Below are positions 1-9,193 of a DNA stretch of 64,000 nucleotides, one piece after another; within the stretch, counting starts at the first letter, position 1, and every line of letters starts with the position of its first letter. The notes beneath the pieces were generated by a model, which was given only the letters and a program-made list of their open reading frames with translations, had not been told where the DNA came from and searched no databases. The translations under genes were made by a program, and so were the position numbers. Origin of the DNA: Ruminococcus sp. FMBCY1 (lineage in GTDB: Bacteria; Bacillota; Clostridia; Oscillospirales; Acutalibacteraceae); contig NZ_CP074197.1 in the NCBI RefSeq assembly GCF_023921805.1, positions 62,001-126,000 of the forward strand. The letters run 5' to 3'.

Positions 1-150
1 TAATTTTACATTGTTGCCAAAGAAAGGCAAGGTGCTGTTGCCGATGAATCCGAGGATGATTCTAAGAGCAAGCAGCATTGCAATCATGGCAAGTGACTTA
101 ACTGACTTTAGTTCTGTAAAAGAATTATAGAACTTTTTAGAAATTGACAT
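1..150 (-). CDS. folT: ECF transporter S component, probably folate (FolT-like), 3' part outside the window
   Basis: Only the first 50 residues are inside the window, starting at the ATG at 150-148 behind a GGAGG-type site. The visible part is a short basic N-terminus (MSISKKFYNSF) followed by the beginning of a hydrophobic segment, as in S components of energy-coupling-factor transporters. The substrate is inferred from the THF-type riboswitch in the leader (238-334), which in Firmicutes commonly controls folT and folate synthesis genes. The protein would bind folate in the membrane and use a shared EcfA/A'/T module that is not in this window. The family call rests on little sequence; the riboswitch is the stronger argument. 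Confidence 0.7.
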   Translation of the reverse strand, partial: MSISKKFYNSFTELKSVKSLAMIAMLLALRIILGFIGNSTLPFFGNNVKL

Positions 151-192
151 ATATTTTCCTCCTAAAGATTTTTTCGGTGTTGCTTTAGGAGA

Positions 193-223
193 AAAATAAA
201 AGCGGACAGAAATTCTGCCCGCT
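193..223 (-). terminator. Intrinsic terminator of the THF riboswitch
   Basis: On the minus strand the stem AGCGGGCAGAA/TTCTGTCCGCT is followed by a T-rich run. It lies between the aptamer and the folT start, so it is probably the expression platform of the riboswitch. Confidence 0.8.
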
Positions 224-237
224 ATCAGTCCCAAAGT

Positions 238-334
238 AACAGCGGGATGCGAAACTTGTACCGCAGGATACCCTTTCGTTTTTGTGGCAACTCCCCGTCC
301 ACAAAACACTTTACGCACAAATTTCTACTCTGTT
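238..334 (-). promoter_or_regulatory. Tetrahydrofolate (THF) riboswitch
   Basis: Read on the minus strand the leader has the conserved THF-aptamer blocks in order: GAGTAGA, GCGTAAAGTG, a GGGG..GT loop region, ACGAAAGGG, GCGGTAC and GCATCCCGC. The outer helix closes AACAG against CTGTT. An intrinsic terminator follows at once and then the folT-like start. In this class folate binding usually turns the downstream transporter gene off. A covariance-model score was not available; the call is from motif order. Confidence 0.85.
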
Positions 335-381
335 AAGCAAAAATGCTTACGAAGTACATTATATCACTATGTCGAAAAAAG

Positions 382-1035
382 TCAAGCCTTTTCAGCTTTT
401 GAATTACGCTTTTTTGTAAAAGCCGTATTCATACGAACAATCATATTTGAAAGCGGCTTGTAAATAATCATAGCTATAACTGCATCAACTATACCTTTAA
501 ATAAGGTAAAAGGCACATTAAAGATGATTAAAGATTTGAGCAATGTGTCTGAAGACGGAAGAAGTAATTTGTACATATTTACAATTACATTCATATCACC
601 GCCTGCCCATAACTCGGCATAAACAGGATAAACTATAAAGTAGTTTGTAACTACGCTTAATACAGCCATTGCAAATGCACCTGCTACGCAACCGATTAAA
701 GCGCCTTTTTTAGTTTTGTTATACTGATAAATAATGCCTGCAACAAACACAAAAATAGCACCGAGTATAAAGTTTGAAAATTCGCCGACAAACATTGAAC
801 TTGATACAGGTAAATGAATAAGATTTTTAAGCAGGCAAATAATTATGCCGTACTGCGGGCCCAACACAAATGCGCCGATGAGTTCGGGCAGATCCGAAAA
901 ATCAAGTTTTAAGAATGACGGTACAAGCGGAATAGGAACTTCAATGTACTGAAGTGCAATGGCAACGGCAGTTAAAAGTGCCGTTACGGTGATTTTGGTT
1001 GTCATAATTTTTTGACTGTTTTGTGCTGTTCTCAT
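382..1035 (-). CDS. ribU: Riboflavin ECF transporter S component RibU
   Basis: A membrane protein of 217 residues with about six hydrophobic segments. Near the N-terminus it has the run IEVPIPLVPSFLKLDFSDLP, which is typical of RibU (the LDFSDLP segment lies in the substrate-binding region). It is expected to bind riboflavin and deliver it together with an ECF energising module encoded elsewhere. The start chosen is the ATG at 1035, which has AAGGAG eight bases upstream; an in-frame GTG at 1044 overlaps that site and is unlikely. The FMN riboswitch in its leader supports the substrate strongly. It is transcribed toward the folT leader but has its own control, so the two vitamin genes are probably separate units. 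Confidence 0.93.
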   Translation of the reverse strand: MRTAQNSQKIMTTKITVTALLTAVAIALQYIEVPIPLVPSFLKLDFSDLPELIGAFVLGPQYGIIICLLKNLIHLPVSSSMFVGEFSNFILGAIFVFVAGIIYQYNKTKKGALIGCVAGAFAMAVLSVVTNYFIVYPVYAELWAGGDMNVIVNMYKLLLPSSDTLLKSLIIFNVPFTLFKGIVDAVIAMIIYKPLSNMIVRMNTAFTKKRNSKAEKA

Positions 1036-1076
1036 AGAACACACTCCTTAGAAATAAATTCAGATGTCCCGAGAAA

Positions 1077-1107
1077 ATAAAAATCCCCGCTACTGCCGTA
1101 ACGGGGA
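1077..1107 (-). terminator. Intrinsic terminator of the FMN riboswitch
   Basis: The minus-strand stem CCCCGTTAC/GTAGCGGGG is followed by ATTTTTATTTT, between the FMN aptamer and the ribU start. It fits the OFF-state expression platform. Confidence 0.85.
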
Positions 1108-1164
1108 AATTTTCTGCACAAAAGGTTCAACAAAGCTAAAGGCAATGTTGATTGTTTGCGTTTC

Positions 1165-1277
1165 TTCTTTCATCCGGACTATACCGTCGGTGTCTGAATT
1201 TCACAGACTCGGCAAGCAAATTGCTTGTTCGTGGACTTTTACCACCGGTGGAGAATTTCACTCCGCCCCGAAGACAA
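1165..1277 (-). promoter_or_regulatory. FMN riboswitch (RFN element)
   Basis: The minus-strand sequence carries the hallmark RFN blocks: GGGGCGGAGTGAAATTC, CCACCGGTGG, AAGTCC, a variable arm, then GACACCGACGGTATAGTC followed by CGGATGAAAG. It lies directly upstream of ribU, with a terminator between aptamer and gene. FMN binding is expected to stop transcription of the riboflavin transporter. Confidence 0.96.
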
Positions 1278-1382
1278 CTGTTAATTATATTATAATCCTT
1301 ATGTTTGATTTGTCAATATGAAATAAGATTTGTTTATGTAATGCACAATTTATGAAACAATCATTTATTATATTAATTTATA

Positions 1383-1411
1383 TTGACAATGAATTATTTA
1401 TACCTTAAAAT
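1383..1411 (+). promoter_or_regulatory. Sigma-A type promoter for the small lipoprotein gene
   Basis: TTGACA at 1383-1388 and TAAAAT at 1406-1411 are separated by exactly 17 bp, about 30 bp before the lipoprotein start. Confidence 0.7.
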
Positions 1412-1438
1412 AAAATTAACATATTGTGAGGTGAGTGT

Positions 1439-1816
1439 ATGAAAAAATTTCTGATTTTTTTAATTTCAACTCTTATTATACTTGGCGGCTGTCAGAGTAA
1501 CAAGGTTAATAATGATGTATATTTTGATAAAATTGCAAGTGTTTTTTGGCTAAAACCTGATGAAAATGAAGTCAATTTTAATAAAGAAGATTCAGAGAAA
1601 ATACTTGATATTCTCTCTAAAGCCGAGTTGTCATCGGATAACGAAGAAAGGGACGGCGGGTTATGGCTTAAGGCATATACTGATGATAACGAAAAATACA
1701 GTATTACGATATGCAGTTATAAAAATATCAGTTTTAGTTTTGATTCGGAGCACAAGTACAAAATATCCGAAAGCGATTACGATACTATAAACAATTTAAT
1801 AGATTTATACAGGTAA
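1439..1816 (+). CDS. Small predicted lipoprotein of unknown function
   Basis: A protein of 125 residues. It has a short Lys-rich N-terminus, a hydrophobic stretch (residues 4-16) and the lipobox LGGC with Cys18, so it is predicted to be lipid-anchored on the outer face of the membrane. The mature part is small, acidic and without cysteines; I recognise no catalytic motif and cannot name a domain. A GTGAGGTGAG ribosome-binding site precedes the ATG and a good promoter lies at 1383-1411. It stands alone, convergent with the alkD operon and separated from it by a bidirectional terminator. Confidence 0.8.
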   Translation: MKKFLIFLISTLIILGGCQSNKVNNDVYFDKIASVFWLKPDENEVNFNKEDSEKILDILSKAELSSDNEERDGGLWLKAYTDDNEKYSITICSYKNISFSFDSEHKYKISESDYDTINNLIDLYR

Positions 1817-1821
1817 TATTA

Positions 1822-1855
1822 AAGCCAATTAATCAATATGCGATTAATTGGCTTT
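1822..1855. terminator. Bidirectional terminator between lipoprotein and alkD
   Basis: A near-perfect 13-bp stem (AAGCCAATTAATC / GATTAATTGGCTT) with A/T-rich flanks on both sides lies between two converging genes. Confidence 0.8.
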
Positions 1856-1864
1856 TGTTATTAA

Positions 1865-2590
1865 TTATTTATGCCTTTTAAGAGTTCTTAAAAACTTTTT
1901 TTCATCATCTGTAACCCGTCTGCTTTCAATGCACTTTTGAATAGCTTTATTAAAAGTAGCGTCATTAAGGTTATTGTTCAGAAAATATTTATGAGTTTTT
2001 TCTTTTTGCTTTGCATATGCTGTTGCAAGCATCCATGCTTGCGCCATTAAAATATAATATTTATCACTGTTTACGCTGTCACAACGAGCAAGCACATCGT
2101 CTATAAATTCACTCTCAAGGTAATAATTAAGCATAATTACAAATGCAAAGCGAATGTACCACTCATTTTTGCTTTCTAAGTAATTTGAAAGGAAGTCAAA
2201 AAATTCCTTTTTATATTTATTGACCTCCTTAAGTCCCGCACAAAAGCCGTCACAAACTGCCCAATTATTTATTTTGGGGACAAAAGCATTTACAAGAGAA
2301 ACAAAATCGTCAAAACTTTCGGTTTTTATCAGTCCCATAACAAGGGCGGAGATAATACGCTGCTCATAATATTCTGTTTGAGAAATATCAAGAAATTCCC
2401 GTGCATTGCCTTTTGAAATTTCTTTTGCAATTTTGCGCATAATCGGCATACGAATTCCAATAATGCTGTTGCTTTCGGTATCGGGAACAAGCGAAGAATG
2501 AAAATCTCTGTATTTTAAATCTGCATTGCTTTTAAGGTACTCGGTAAGATTATCGTAGTCATCCGCTGACCAATTGTCAAGTGTAAACAT
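1865..2590 (-). CDS. DNA alkylation repair protein, AlkD-like HEAT-repeat glycosylase
   Basis: A protein of 241 residues made of helical repeats. It shows AlkD-family landmarks: IIGIRMPIMRKIAKEI near residue 45, a YYEQRIISALVMG block, INNWAVCDGFC around residue 110 and the FAFVIMLNYY helix. Members remove alkylated bases or act on bulky phosphate adducts without base flipping; whether this copy is active cannot be judged here. It is the last gene of the yfhO-pepV-membrane-GT2 operon. Its ATG overlaps the GT2 stop by one base (TGATG), so it is probably translationally coupled. A functional link with the glycosyltransferase is not obvious. Confidence 0.88.
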   Translation of the reverse strand: MFTLDNWSADDYDNLTEYLKSNADLKYRDFHSSLVPDTESNSIIGIRMPIMRKIAKEISKGNAREFLDISQTEYYEQRIISALVMGLIKTESFDDFVSLVNAFVPKINNWAVCDGFCAGLKEVNKYKKEFFDFLSNYLESKNEWYIRFAFVIMLNYYLESEFIDDVLARCDSVNSDKYYILMAQAWMLATAYAKQKEKTHKYFLNNNLNDATFNKAIQKCIESRRVTDDEKKFLRTLKRHK

Positions 2591-3666
2591 CAGCGTTCCT
2601 CCGGTTTCAGGGTATTCTGAATTACCTTGCGTCTTACCTTTTCAATCTTTTCTTTTGCATTACTGTTTTTTATGCTTTTCTGCCATGACGGAATCTGAAT
2701 TAAGCCGACTATTGTGCCTATTCCGTATGCAATATGGAGCATAGGGAAGATGAACGGCAAAAGTACAAACTGCGGCTGAACATTTTTCATTGTACAGCAA
2801 CCGACTGTATTTACAATGTCAAACATTCCGTAAACTGCAAGCAAAACATATAAAAACAGCGGAAGTCCGAGAAATGCGAGGATAGAACAGGACAGCAATG
2901 CCATTACGAAAAGAAACGGAGCAAAATGAAAATAGGAAAGACAACCCGGACATTCCGATAGGGTAAGTCCTATCCACCTGCCGTTTGAATATTTTTGATG
3001 AACCATATATTTAAGGTTGTTTCTTGCGTGCTGATATGACACGATGTCAGGGCAACAGCACATCTTATAGCCTGCTTTTCTTATGCGGTAGTGAAACTCA
3101 TTATCCTCTGTTCTTCCGAGATTTTCGTTAAAACCGCCGACTTTTGCGATTACTTCTCGTCTGTAAGCAGCGTGAAAAAGGCTGTCGAGGTATTCTTTTT
3201 GTGCAGACGGTCTGCGATATGAGGCTACCGAACTGCCGAAAAGCGAGTCTTCGGCAGCAAGTAAAGTGAGTTTCCATGAAGAGATGTCGGATGTAATGTT
3301 TGGTCTGCCGCCGCCGACTACATTCTCACCGTCTTCAAGATTCATAATATTTCGTGATACAAAATCTTTTGGAATACGGGCATGGGCGTCAACTCTTATT
3401 ATTACATCGCCACGGGCAGTCATCAAAGCGGCATTCCATGAACTCGCCTGATTTTTTTTCATACACTGTACAATGGAAATATTGCGGAATCCGTAACCGG
3501 TTTCTTTGAATTTTTCCATCATTTCATAGGTTTTGTCGGTGGACATACTGTCAACAAATACAACCTCTATTTTGTTGTGAGGATAGTCCTGTAAAGAAAT
3601 ATCCTTAAAAAGTCCGCTAAGAGCGTCCGCCTCGTTGTAGGCTATCATACACAGAGAAACTATCAT
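2590..3666 (-). CDS. Family 2 glycosyltransferase with C-terminal membrane segments
   Basis: A protein of 358 residues. The N-terminal GT-A domain starts SLCMIAYNEADAL, carries VVFVDSMSTDKT (nucleotide-binding region) and the metal-binding DAH variant of DxD at residues 93-95, and has a TEDNEFHYRIRKAGY block typical of the ExoA-like subgroup (ED..W position replaced by ED..F). Two to three hydrophobic helices follow from about residue 245. It would transfer a sugar from a nucleotide donor to a lipid-linked or polysaccharide acceptor at the inner membrane; the acceptor is unknown. Two bases separate it from the upstream membrane protein gene and one base overlaps alkD. Confidence 0.88.
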   Translation of the reverse strand: MIVSLCMIAYNEADALSGLFKDISLQDYPHNKIEVVFVDSMSTDKTYEMMEKFKETGYGFRNISIVQCMKKNQASSWNAALMTARGDVIIRVDAHARIPKDFVSRNIMNLEDGENVVGGGRPNITSDISSWKLTLLAAEDSLFGSSVASYRRPSAQKEYLDSLFHAAYRREVIAKVGGFNENLGRTEDNEFHYRIRKAGYKMCCCPDIVSYQHARNNLKYMVHQKYSNGRWIGLTLSECPGCLSYFHFAPFLFVMALLSCSILAFLGLPLFLYVLLAVYGMFDIVNTVGCCTMKNVQPQFVLLPFIFPMLHIAYGIGTIVGLIQIPSWQKSIKNSNAKEKIEKVRRKVIQNTLKPEER

Positions 3667-3668
3667 AG

Positions 3669-4457
3669 TTAATTCCTGCCTTTTTCAATTGATATAAGCC
3701 ACTTTGCAGAGGTAGCAAAGGAAGTTGAAATATAAGGTAATACATAAAATGCCGGAACCACAAAAAAGCAAAGTGCAATCCAGCCGGCAAAACCGAAATA
3801 CAATTTCATTGTGTTGCCAAAGTTTTTAACAAACATTTTTACGCCTTTGCCAAAGCAACAAAATACATTTGAATTTGAATCGTCAATAAATAAAAACATA
3901 GCATAATTTATGAAGAACAAATAAACAAATGAAATCAAAAGTACCGATACAGCGCCGAATACAATATTTAATACGGCAGTTATAAGCGTAGTAAGAGCGG
4001 TATTGCTTGTTTTAAGCGAATCTGTAATCATAGTTACAAGGTAACCGAAGTCAAATGCGAAAAACGCCAAAGACAGAATTACAACAAAAATAAGATTAAG
4101 CAAGATAGTCTTAAAATACAATTTAGGTGATTTAAAAAAGCTGAATATTTCCCAAAAGCTCGGTATTTCATTGTGAGCAACAGTATAAACAGATTTAAAA
4201 AATCCGTTTATAAGAGGTGTTAAAAAGAACATTACAACCAAATCTATTATGCTTATAAGAGTAAAAGTAAATTCTTTTCCCGATTTTGCCATACCTGTGG
4301 CAGTATCAAGTGACTTTGTAATTAACTGAACTATACTTCCCATACTGTATATTGCAATCATTACGGCAGATATTGTAAGAACCATTGCAATCAGAATTAT
4401 CCATGAGCCTTTTAAGGAGGTCAGCGCCTGATTTTTTATAAGTTTTTCTTTATTCAT
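3669..4457 (-). CDS. Polytopic membrane protein of unknown function
   Basis: A protein of 262 residues with about six hydrophobic helices separated by short loops. The cytoplasmic start is MNKEKLIKNQALTSLKGSW, which resembles the amphipathic lead-in of DUF-type membrane proteins with duplicated three-helix halves. I see no catalytic motif. It lies between the M20 peptidase and the GT2 gene (2-bp gap to the latter), so a role with envelope glycans or lipids is possible but is only an inference from position. Confidence 0.7.
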   Translation of the reverse strand: MNKEKLIKNQALTSLKGSWIILIAMVLTISAVMIAIYSMGSIVQLITKSLDTATGMAKSGKEFTFTLISIIDLVVMFFLTPLINGFFKSVYTVAHNEIPSFWEIFSFFKSPKLYFKTILLNLIFVVILSLAFFAFDFGYLVTMITDSLKTSNTALTTLITAVLNIVFGAVSVLLISFVYLFFINYAMFLFIDDSNSNVFCCFGKGVKMFVKNFGNTMKLYFGFAGWIALCFFVVPAFYVLPYISTSFATSAKWLISIEKGRN

Positions 4458-4506
4458 AAAAAAATCCTTTGTTAATTAAAGTGTGTCTATACAACAATAT
4501 AATTTA

Positions 4507-5883
4507 TTAATTTTCGTTGTCAGAAATACCGCAGTACATTCTGTACATTGCCTCAAGGCAGATTTGTGCGTGGGTAAAGAATTTTTCTTTATCAATGCTT
4601 TCGTCTGCATTGTGCATATTAACCTCATCATCTTTAAAAGCAGGGCCAAATGCAAGACCTTTACCGCCGAGTTTTCTTGCGTAAGTTCCGCCGCCTGTGG
4701 TGTAAAGTTCGGGTTCTTCGCCTGTTACTGCTTTATATGCGCCCGAAAGGAGCTTAACAAGCTCACTGTCCTTTTCAATGTAAAGAGGTTTTTCGTGGTT
4801 AAGTACCTTAACATCTAATTTATTATGTTTAGCTGCATATCTGAACTGTCTGTAAACACTGCCGCCTGTAATTGAAACGGGATAGCGAATGTCGAATGCG
4901 GCTCTTGCCTCATTACCCTCAATATGAATATAACCGAGGTTTACGGTAAGGTCACCGGAAATACTGCAATGAGTTTTAAGTCCGAGGGAACAACCGTCGG
5001 TTTCGTTTCCGAGGGCAATATCAATAAAGTCACAAATCGTACCGATTTCGGTTGATGTATATGCCTTTGCAAGAAGTTCAACAAGCGCTGCTGCGGCATT
5101 AAATCCTTTATGCGGTTCGCAGGCATGAGCGGCTTTACCGCGGCTGATTACCATAAGACCGTCAATTGTTGAGTTGAATTCAAAATTACCCTCTGTCTTT
5201 TTTGAAAGTTCAAGAAGATTTTGCTCATCATAGTTTGAAGAATCAAGCAATGCATAGGCAATATCGGGTACGGCGTTTATTGCTTTTCCCGAATGTAGCT
5301 GTGAAAGTACGGTTGCGAGGTTTCCTTTTGTGCTTACTTCAATCTGTAAAATACCTTTTTCGGCATAGCAAATACCGTAATCGCTGTCGGGAGTGAAAGA
5401 AAGGTCGGGAACAGGCATTTTTTCAAAATAGCCGTCAATATCTTCCATACCGCATTCTTCGCTTGTACCGTAAATGGCACGGAGAGTATTTACACCGTCA
5501 ATACCCTCTTCTTTTAAAGCTCTAAGACAGTACAATGTAACGAGTGCGGCACCTTTGTCATCGGCTATTCCTCTGCCGTAAAGTCTGCCGTCCTTTTCTG
5601 TCAGAGAATAGGGGAGTACGCTCCAATTATTGCCTGCGGGTACAACATCAAGATGGCTTAAAACACCGCAAAGTTTACCCTTGCTGCCAAGCTGAATGTG
5701 CATACTTTCGTCGGTAACCTGTTCGCCTGTAAGACCAAAGTCATTTGCTCTCTTGAGCATAAAATTTATTGCATTCTGACATTCTTCGGGCTTTTCGTTT
5801 GCAACCGATTCAAAGCCTATGAGCGTGTTGAGATCTGCAAGAAGTTCGTCTTTATATTTTAATATTTTGTCACCAAACATCAT
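4507..5883 (-). CDS. M20 family dipeptidase (PepV/Sapep type)
   Basis: A zinc-dependent aminopeptidase-like enzyme of 458 residues. Metal and catalytic residues can be followed: SHLDVVPAG (His78, Asp80), GRGIADDKGA (Asp108), TSEECGMED (Glu142/Glu143) and a C-terminal HNADE. A lid domain occupies roughly residues 185-360, as in PepV. It probably hydrolyses dipeptides or short peptides in the cytoplasm. The start ATG at 5883 follows CGGAGG; a second ATG is adjacent. It is 21 bp downstream of yfhO and 49 bp upstream of the next gene, so it is part of that operon. PepV versus PepT-like substrate range cannot be told. Confidence 0.9.
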   Translation of the reverse strand: MMFGDKILKYKDELLADLNTLIGFESVANEKPEECQNAINFMLKRANDFGLTGEQVTDESMHIQLGSKGKLCGVLSHLDVVPAGNNWSVLPYSLTEKDGRLYGRGIADDKGAALVTLYCLRALKEEGIDGVNTLRAIYGTSEECGMEDIDGYFEKMPVPDLSFTPDSDYGICYAEKGILQIEVSTKGNLATVLSQLHSGKAINAVPDIAYALLDSSNYDEQNLLELSKKTEGNFEFNSTIDGLMVISRGKAAHACEPHKGFNAAAALVELLAKAYTSTEIGTICDFIDIALGNETDGCSLGLKTHCSISGDLTVNLGYIHIEGNEARAAFDIRYPVSITGGSVYRQFRYAAKHNKLDVKVLNHEKPLYIEKDSELVKLLSGAYKAVTGEEPELYTTGGGTYARKLGGKGLAFGPAFKDDEVNMHNADESIDKEKFFTHAQICLEAMYRMYCGISDNEN

Positions 5884-5904
5884 TTTAAAATCCTCCGAAT
5901 GTAA

Positions 5905-8361
5905 TTATTTCCTCTTTTTTATTAATCTGAATATAATTATTGATAAAATGTAAACAGCAAATGCTGCGGCTGAAAGTACAGAAATAAGAATACCTGTGGA
6001 AAGTCCCGGAGTTTCGTAAACAAACTCAATACTGCATTTTGTATTTTCGGGAATATAAACAGCCATAAGTCCGTTATTTACTTTTTCTATATCTGTTTTG
6101 TTACCGTTTACATATGCCGTAAAACCGTCACTGTAAGGAACGCTGAAGAAAAGTAAATTTTCGTTGCCGTCCGTATTATCAAACTCGGCAGTAAAGCCGT
6201 TATTAGTGTATTTAAATTCCGAACAAGAATTATCGGCGTGGCTTTTACAAATCTTTGTATAGGTGTCTTTATCGTAAGAATAATCGTTAACCTTACTTGT
6301 AAATTTTTCGGGTGTTTTACTGTACAAATATTTATAATCTTTATCGGAATATCCTGTAACAGAGGCATATTTTTGCATCTGCTCACGGCTTAAAACCATT
6401 GAGTACAGAATAGCCTCGGTTTTGTGAGAATTTGTAATAAGGTCAAATTCTTCGTTTGTAATGAAAGAATCATAGGTAAAGCCCATCGGAATGTAGCAGG
6501 TGTTTTCGTAAATTCTGAAACCGTTTTCCGCTTTTAAGAATTTCCAGTAAGGCATTTTTGTTTTGCCGTCTTTTTCTGTAAATGACTTTGAAATATCGGC
6601 ATCGTCACCCATATAATCAAAAAGATATTTACAGCTTAATAAAGAGCGTATGCCGTACATATTTGTTTCGGGGCGTGAGGCAACATCTCTGGTCATTCCG
6701 AGAGAATCGTAGAACTCCATAATTGAAGGTGAAACCGAACTTTGGAAACAATTGATGGATTTAATCCGCCAAAACATTGCCGTGTTATCGGGACATTCGT
6801 AAAAATCACTTCTTACGCTGTCATCGTCAAGGTCTTCGATATGAATAGTGTCACGCTTGTTTATTATATTTTCTTTTATCGGCTTTATGGTAGAACTGTA
6901 TGCGGTTCCTGAGCCGATAATAAATCCGCTTGTGAGCAGAATTGTAAAGCAAAGTGTGATGGTTGTTGTAATATAAAATGCTTTTGTATGGAAACCGAAT
7001 TTTTTAAATATAAGCACAAATCCTAAAATGCAAACAACTGCAATGAGTGCGTATATCCAAAATCTTCGTGTGTCGCCCGCAATACCGATTGACCATTCAT
7101 CTGTTTCGACATCGTTTGTTGTAACGGTGGTAATTTTGGGCATAAATCCTATAAGAACCGTCATAGCAAGGGTGATTCCCGTTGACCATCTTACAGCCCT
7201 GCCCCAATCGGACTGATGACTTTCAAATGCACGGATTGTGGCAAGTGTGAGCATCAGTACAAGCATATAGTACCATCTTGCATAGTAAATTGAGCTGTTG
7301 AGCATTTGGAAAGCGGAGTTTAAAACAGGGACAAATGCCATAATTATAAGCAGACTGATTATTTTCTTTATCCAGTCACGCTTTTTTAATTGCAGATAAG
7401 CAATTGCTCCCGTCATACCGACAAGCGGCAGCCAACCTGCGACAGAAGCCCATTTACAGTTTGAATCGGGCGTAAATGTCGGGAATGCAGGCATATCGGC
7501 AGGGAAGAAAAAGCTTGCAATCGACAGCCAGTACCGTTGCGGACTGCTGTGAACAAGTGCGTCCCAACCGTTTGGCAGAGTGTTGAGTCGAGGATTGCCC
7601 ATAATGCCGAGAACCGACGGCAAAAGTATGAAAGCAGACGCAAGAAAACCTGTTAAAACCTCTACCGCAAGAAGTAAAAATTCTTTTATAGAAAATTTAT
7701 ATGTTTTTGTAAACACAAGCATAAGGAAGTAGATAATCACAAACAGAACTTGTCCCGTAAAGAAGTAGTAATTAACTACGCAGGCGCAGAACACTGCCGG
7801 AGCAAAAATGCCACGCTTTTTATCAAATAAAAATGAATCCAATGCCGCAAGCAGTAACGGAAACATTATCATAGGTTCATGAAAATGGAAAAAGAATATA
7901 TTATAAATCGAAAAACCCGAGAATGCATACAGAAGTCCGCCGATAACGGCAAATTGCCCATGTCTTACATATCTTTTCAAATAAAGATATGCCGAAAGCG
8001 AGGCGAGCGATAATTTCAGAATTAACAACGGGCCTATAAGATAGGGAACAGCCTCACTCGGAAACGGAATTGTCAGCCAAAAGAACGGACTGCCCAACAG
8101 ATAAAAGCTGTAACTTGAAATTAAATCGGAACCTAAGTCCGTAGTTGTATTCCACCCGAGATTACCGCTTTTTATCGCATCGTGTACCATTTGGTAAAAC
8201 GGAATTTCCTGTACATTAAAGTCGCCGTAGTAATAAAACACTCCGCCGTCAAAAATAATAAACGGAATAATAAGCACACAGGCAGTTACCAAAGCTATCA
8301 AAAAAGCCTGTAATCCAAAGTGATGATTTTTATTTGTGTGTCTTTCAAGTTGCCTGCCCAT
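5905..8361 (-). CDS. YfhO family membrane protein (GT-C-like)
   Basis: A protein of 818 residues with about twelve N-terminal transmembrane helices (residues 15-480) and a large extracytoplasmic C-terminal domain ending in one more helix and KKRK. The opening GVFYYYGDFNVQEIPFY is the typical YfhO signature with an acidic motif at the first extracytoplasmic loop, as in GT-C transferases. In Bacillus and Listeria YfhO proteins are linked to glycosylation of lipoteichoic or wall polymers; here the function is inferred. I place the start at the ATG at 8361, because TGGAGG lies five bases before it; the ATG at 8373 overlaps that site. It is the first gene of the operon running to alkD. Confidence 0.88.
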   Translation of the reverse strand: MGRQLERHTNKNHHFGLQAFLIALVTACVLIIPFIIFDGGVFYYYGDFNVQEIPFYQMVHDAIKSGNLGWNTTTDLGSDLISSYSFYLLGSPFFWLTIPFPSEAVPYLIGPLLILKLSLASLSAYLYLKRYVRHGQFAVIGGLLYAFSGFSIYNIFFFHFHEPMIMFPLLLAALDSFLFDKKRGIFAPAVFCACVVNYYFFTGQVLFVIIYFLMLVFTKTYKFSIKEFLLLAVEVLTGFLASAFILLPSVLGIMGNPRLNTLPNGWDALVHSSPQRYWLSIASFFFPADMPAFPTFTPDSNCKWASVAGWLPLVGMTGAIAYLQLKKRDWIKKIISLLIIMAFVPVLNSAFQMLNSSIYYARWYYMLVLMLTLATIRAFESHQSDWGRAVRWSTGITLAMTVLIGFMPKITTVTTNDVETDEWSIGIAGDTRRFWIYALIAVVCILGFVLIFKKFGFHTKAFYITTTITLCFTILLTSGFIIGSGTAYSSTIKPIKENIINKRDTIHIEDLDDDSVRSDFYECPDNTAMFWRIKSINCFQSSVSPSIMEFYDSLGMTRDVASRPETNMYGIRSLLSCKYLFDYMGDDADISKSFTEKDGKTKMPYWKFLKAENGFRIYENTCYIPMGFTYDSFITNEEFDLITNSHKTEAILYSMVLSREQMQKYASVTGYSDKDYKYLYSKTPEKFTSKVNDYSYDKDTYTKICKSHADNSCSEFKYTNNGFTAEFDNTDGNENLLFFSVPYSDGFTAYVNGNKTDIEKVNNGLMAVYIPENTKCSIEFVYETPGLSTGILISVLSAAAFAVYILSIIIFRLIKKRK

Positions 8362-8516
8362 ATTATCCTCCATAAAGGGTTAATATTAAAATCAAAATTC
8401 TTTACAAAGCCTTTAAATACGGCTATAATTATATTAAAATTTATACTTAATATTTATTATACCACATTGTATGGCAATTTGCACTATATTTTTGGAAAAA
8501 ACAGGAGAAAACAGCT

Positions 8517-9104
8517 ATGGAACAGTCGAATTTTTATGCTATGATGTCAAGAATGAAATACATAAATCGCTGGGGACTTATGAATAATACAAAATATGAG
8601 AATTTAAGCGAGCACAGTTTGCAGGTTGCAATGATTGCGCACTGTCTTGTGCTTATTCATAACAAAAAATTCGGCGGTAATCTGAATGCTGAAAGAGCAA
8701 GTATTCTTGCGATTTTCCACGATACCACAGAAATTATTACAGGAGATATGCCGACACCGATAAAGTATTTTAACAATACAATAAAAGATGCATACAAAGA
8801 AATTGAAAATGCCGCCGCCGACAGACTTTGCTCACTTTTGCCCGAAGATTTCAGAAAAGATATGGAAGAAATTATAAAACAAAGCGGTAAAGATGACCTA
8901 AAACTCAAAAGGTTTGTTAAGGCAGCCGACCGATTTTCTGCTCTTATAAAGTGCATAGAAGAACTGCGTATGGGAAACGAAGAATTCAGAGAGGCTAAAA
9001 ACGGCATAGAAAAATCAATTTCCGATATGAATATGCCTGAAGCAGATGTGTTTACAAATGAGTTTTTACCTGCATTTTCACTTTCTCTTGACGAAATGCA
9101 GTAA
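8517..9104 (+). CDS. YfbR-like 5'-deoxynucleotidase (HD domain)
   Basis: A protein of 195 residues. Metal-binding HD residues are visible: SEHS (His33), FHDTTE (His68-Asp69, Glu72) and GDMPTP (Asp77). The Arg18-Trp19 pair, which selects deoxynucleotides in E. coli YfbR, is also present. It is expected to dephosphorylate deoxyribonucleoside 5'-monophosphates in the cytoplasm. It is monocistronic and divergent from yfhO. The start follows ACAGGAG. The family assignment is firm. Confidence 0.93.
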   Translation: MEQSNFYAMMSRMKYINRWGLMNNTKYENLSEHSLQVAMIAHCLVLIHNKKFGGNLNAERASILAIFHDTTEIITGDMPTPIKYFNNTIKDAYKEIENAAADRLCSLLPEDFRKDMEEIIKQSGKDDLKLKRFVKAADRFSALIKCIEELRMGNEEFREAKNGIEKSISDMNMPEADVFTNEFLPAFSLSLDEMQ

Positions 9105-9193
9105 AAAAACCTCTGATATTTACATAATTTTACAAAATTATAAAATATCAGACATAAAATTCTTATTTAGAATTAATTATTGTGCTTATATGG

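Noticed and set aside
1064..1321. Plus-strand open frame of 85 codons
   Set aside because: It runs antisense through the FMN riboswitch and its terminator, which explain the sequence.
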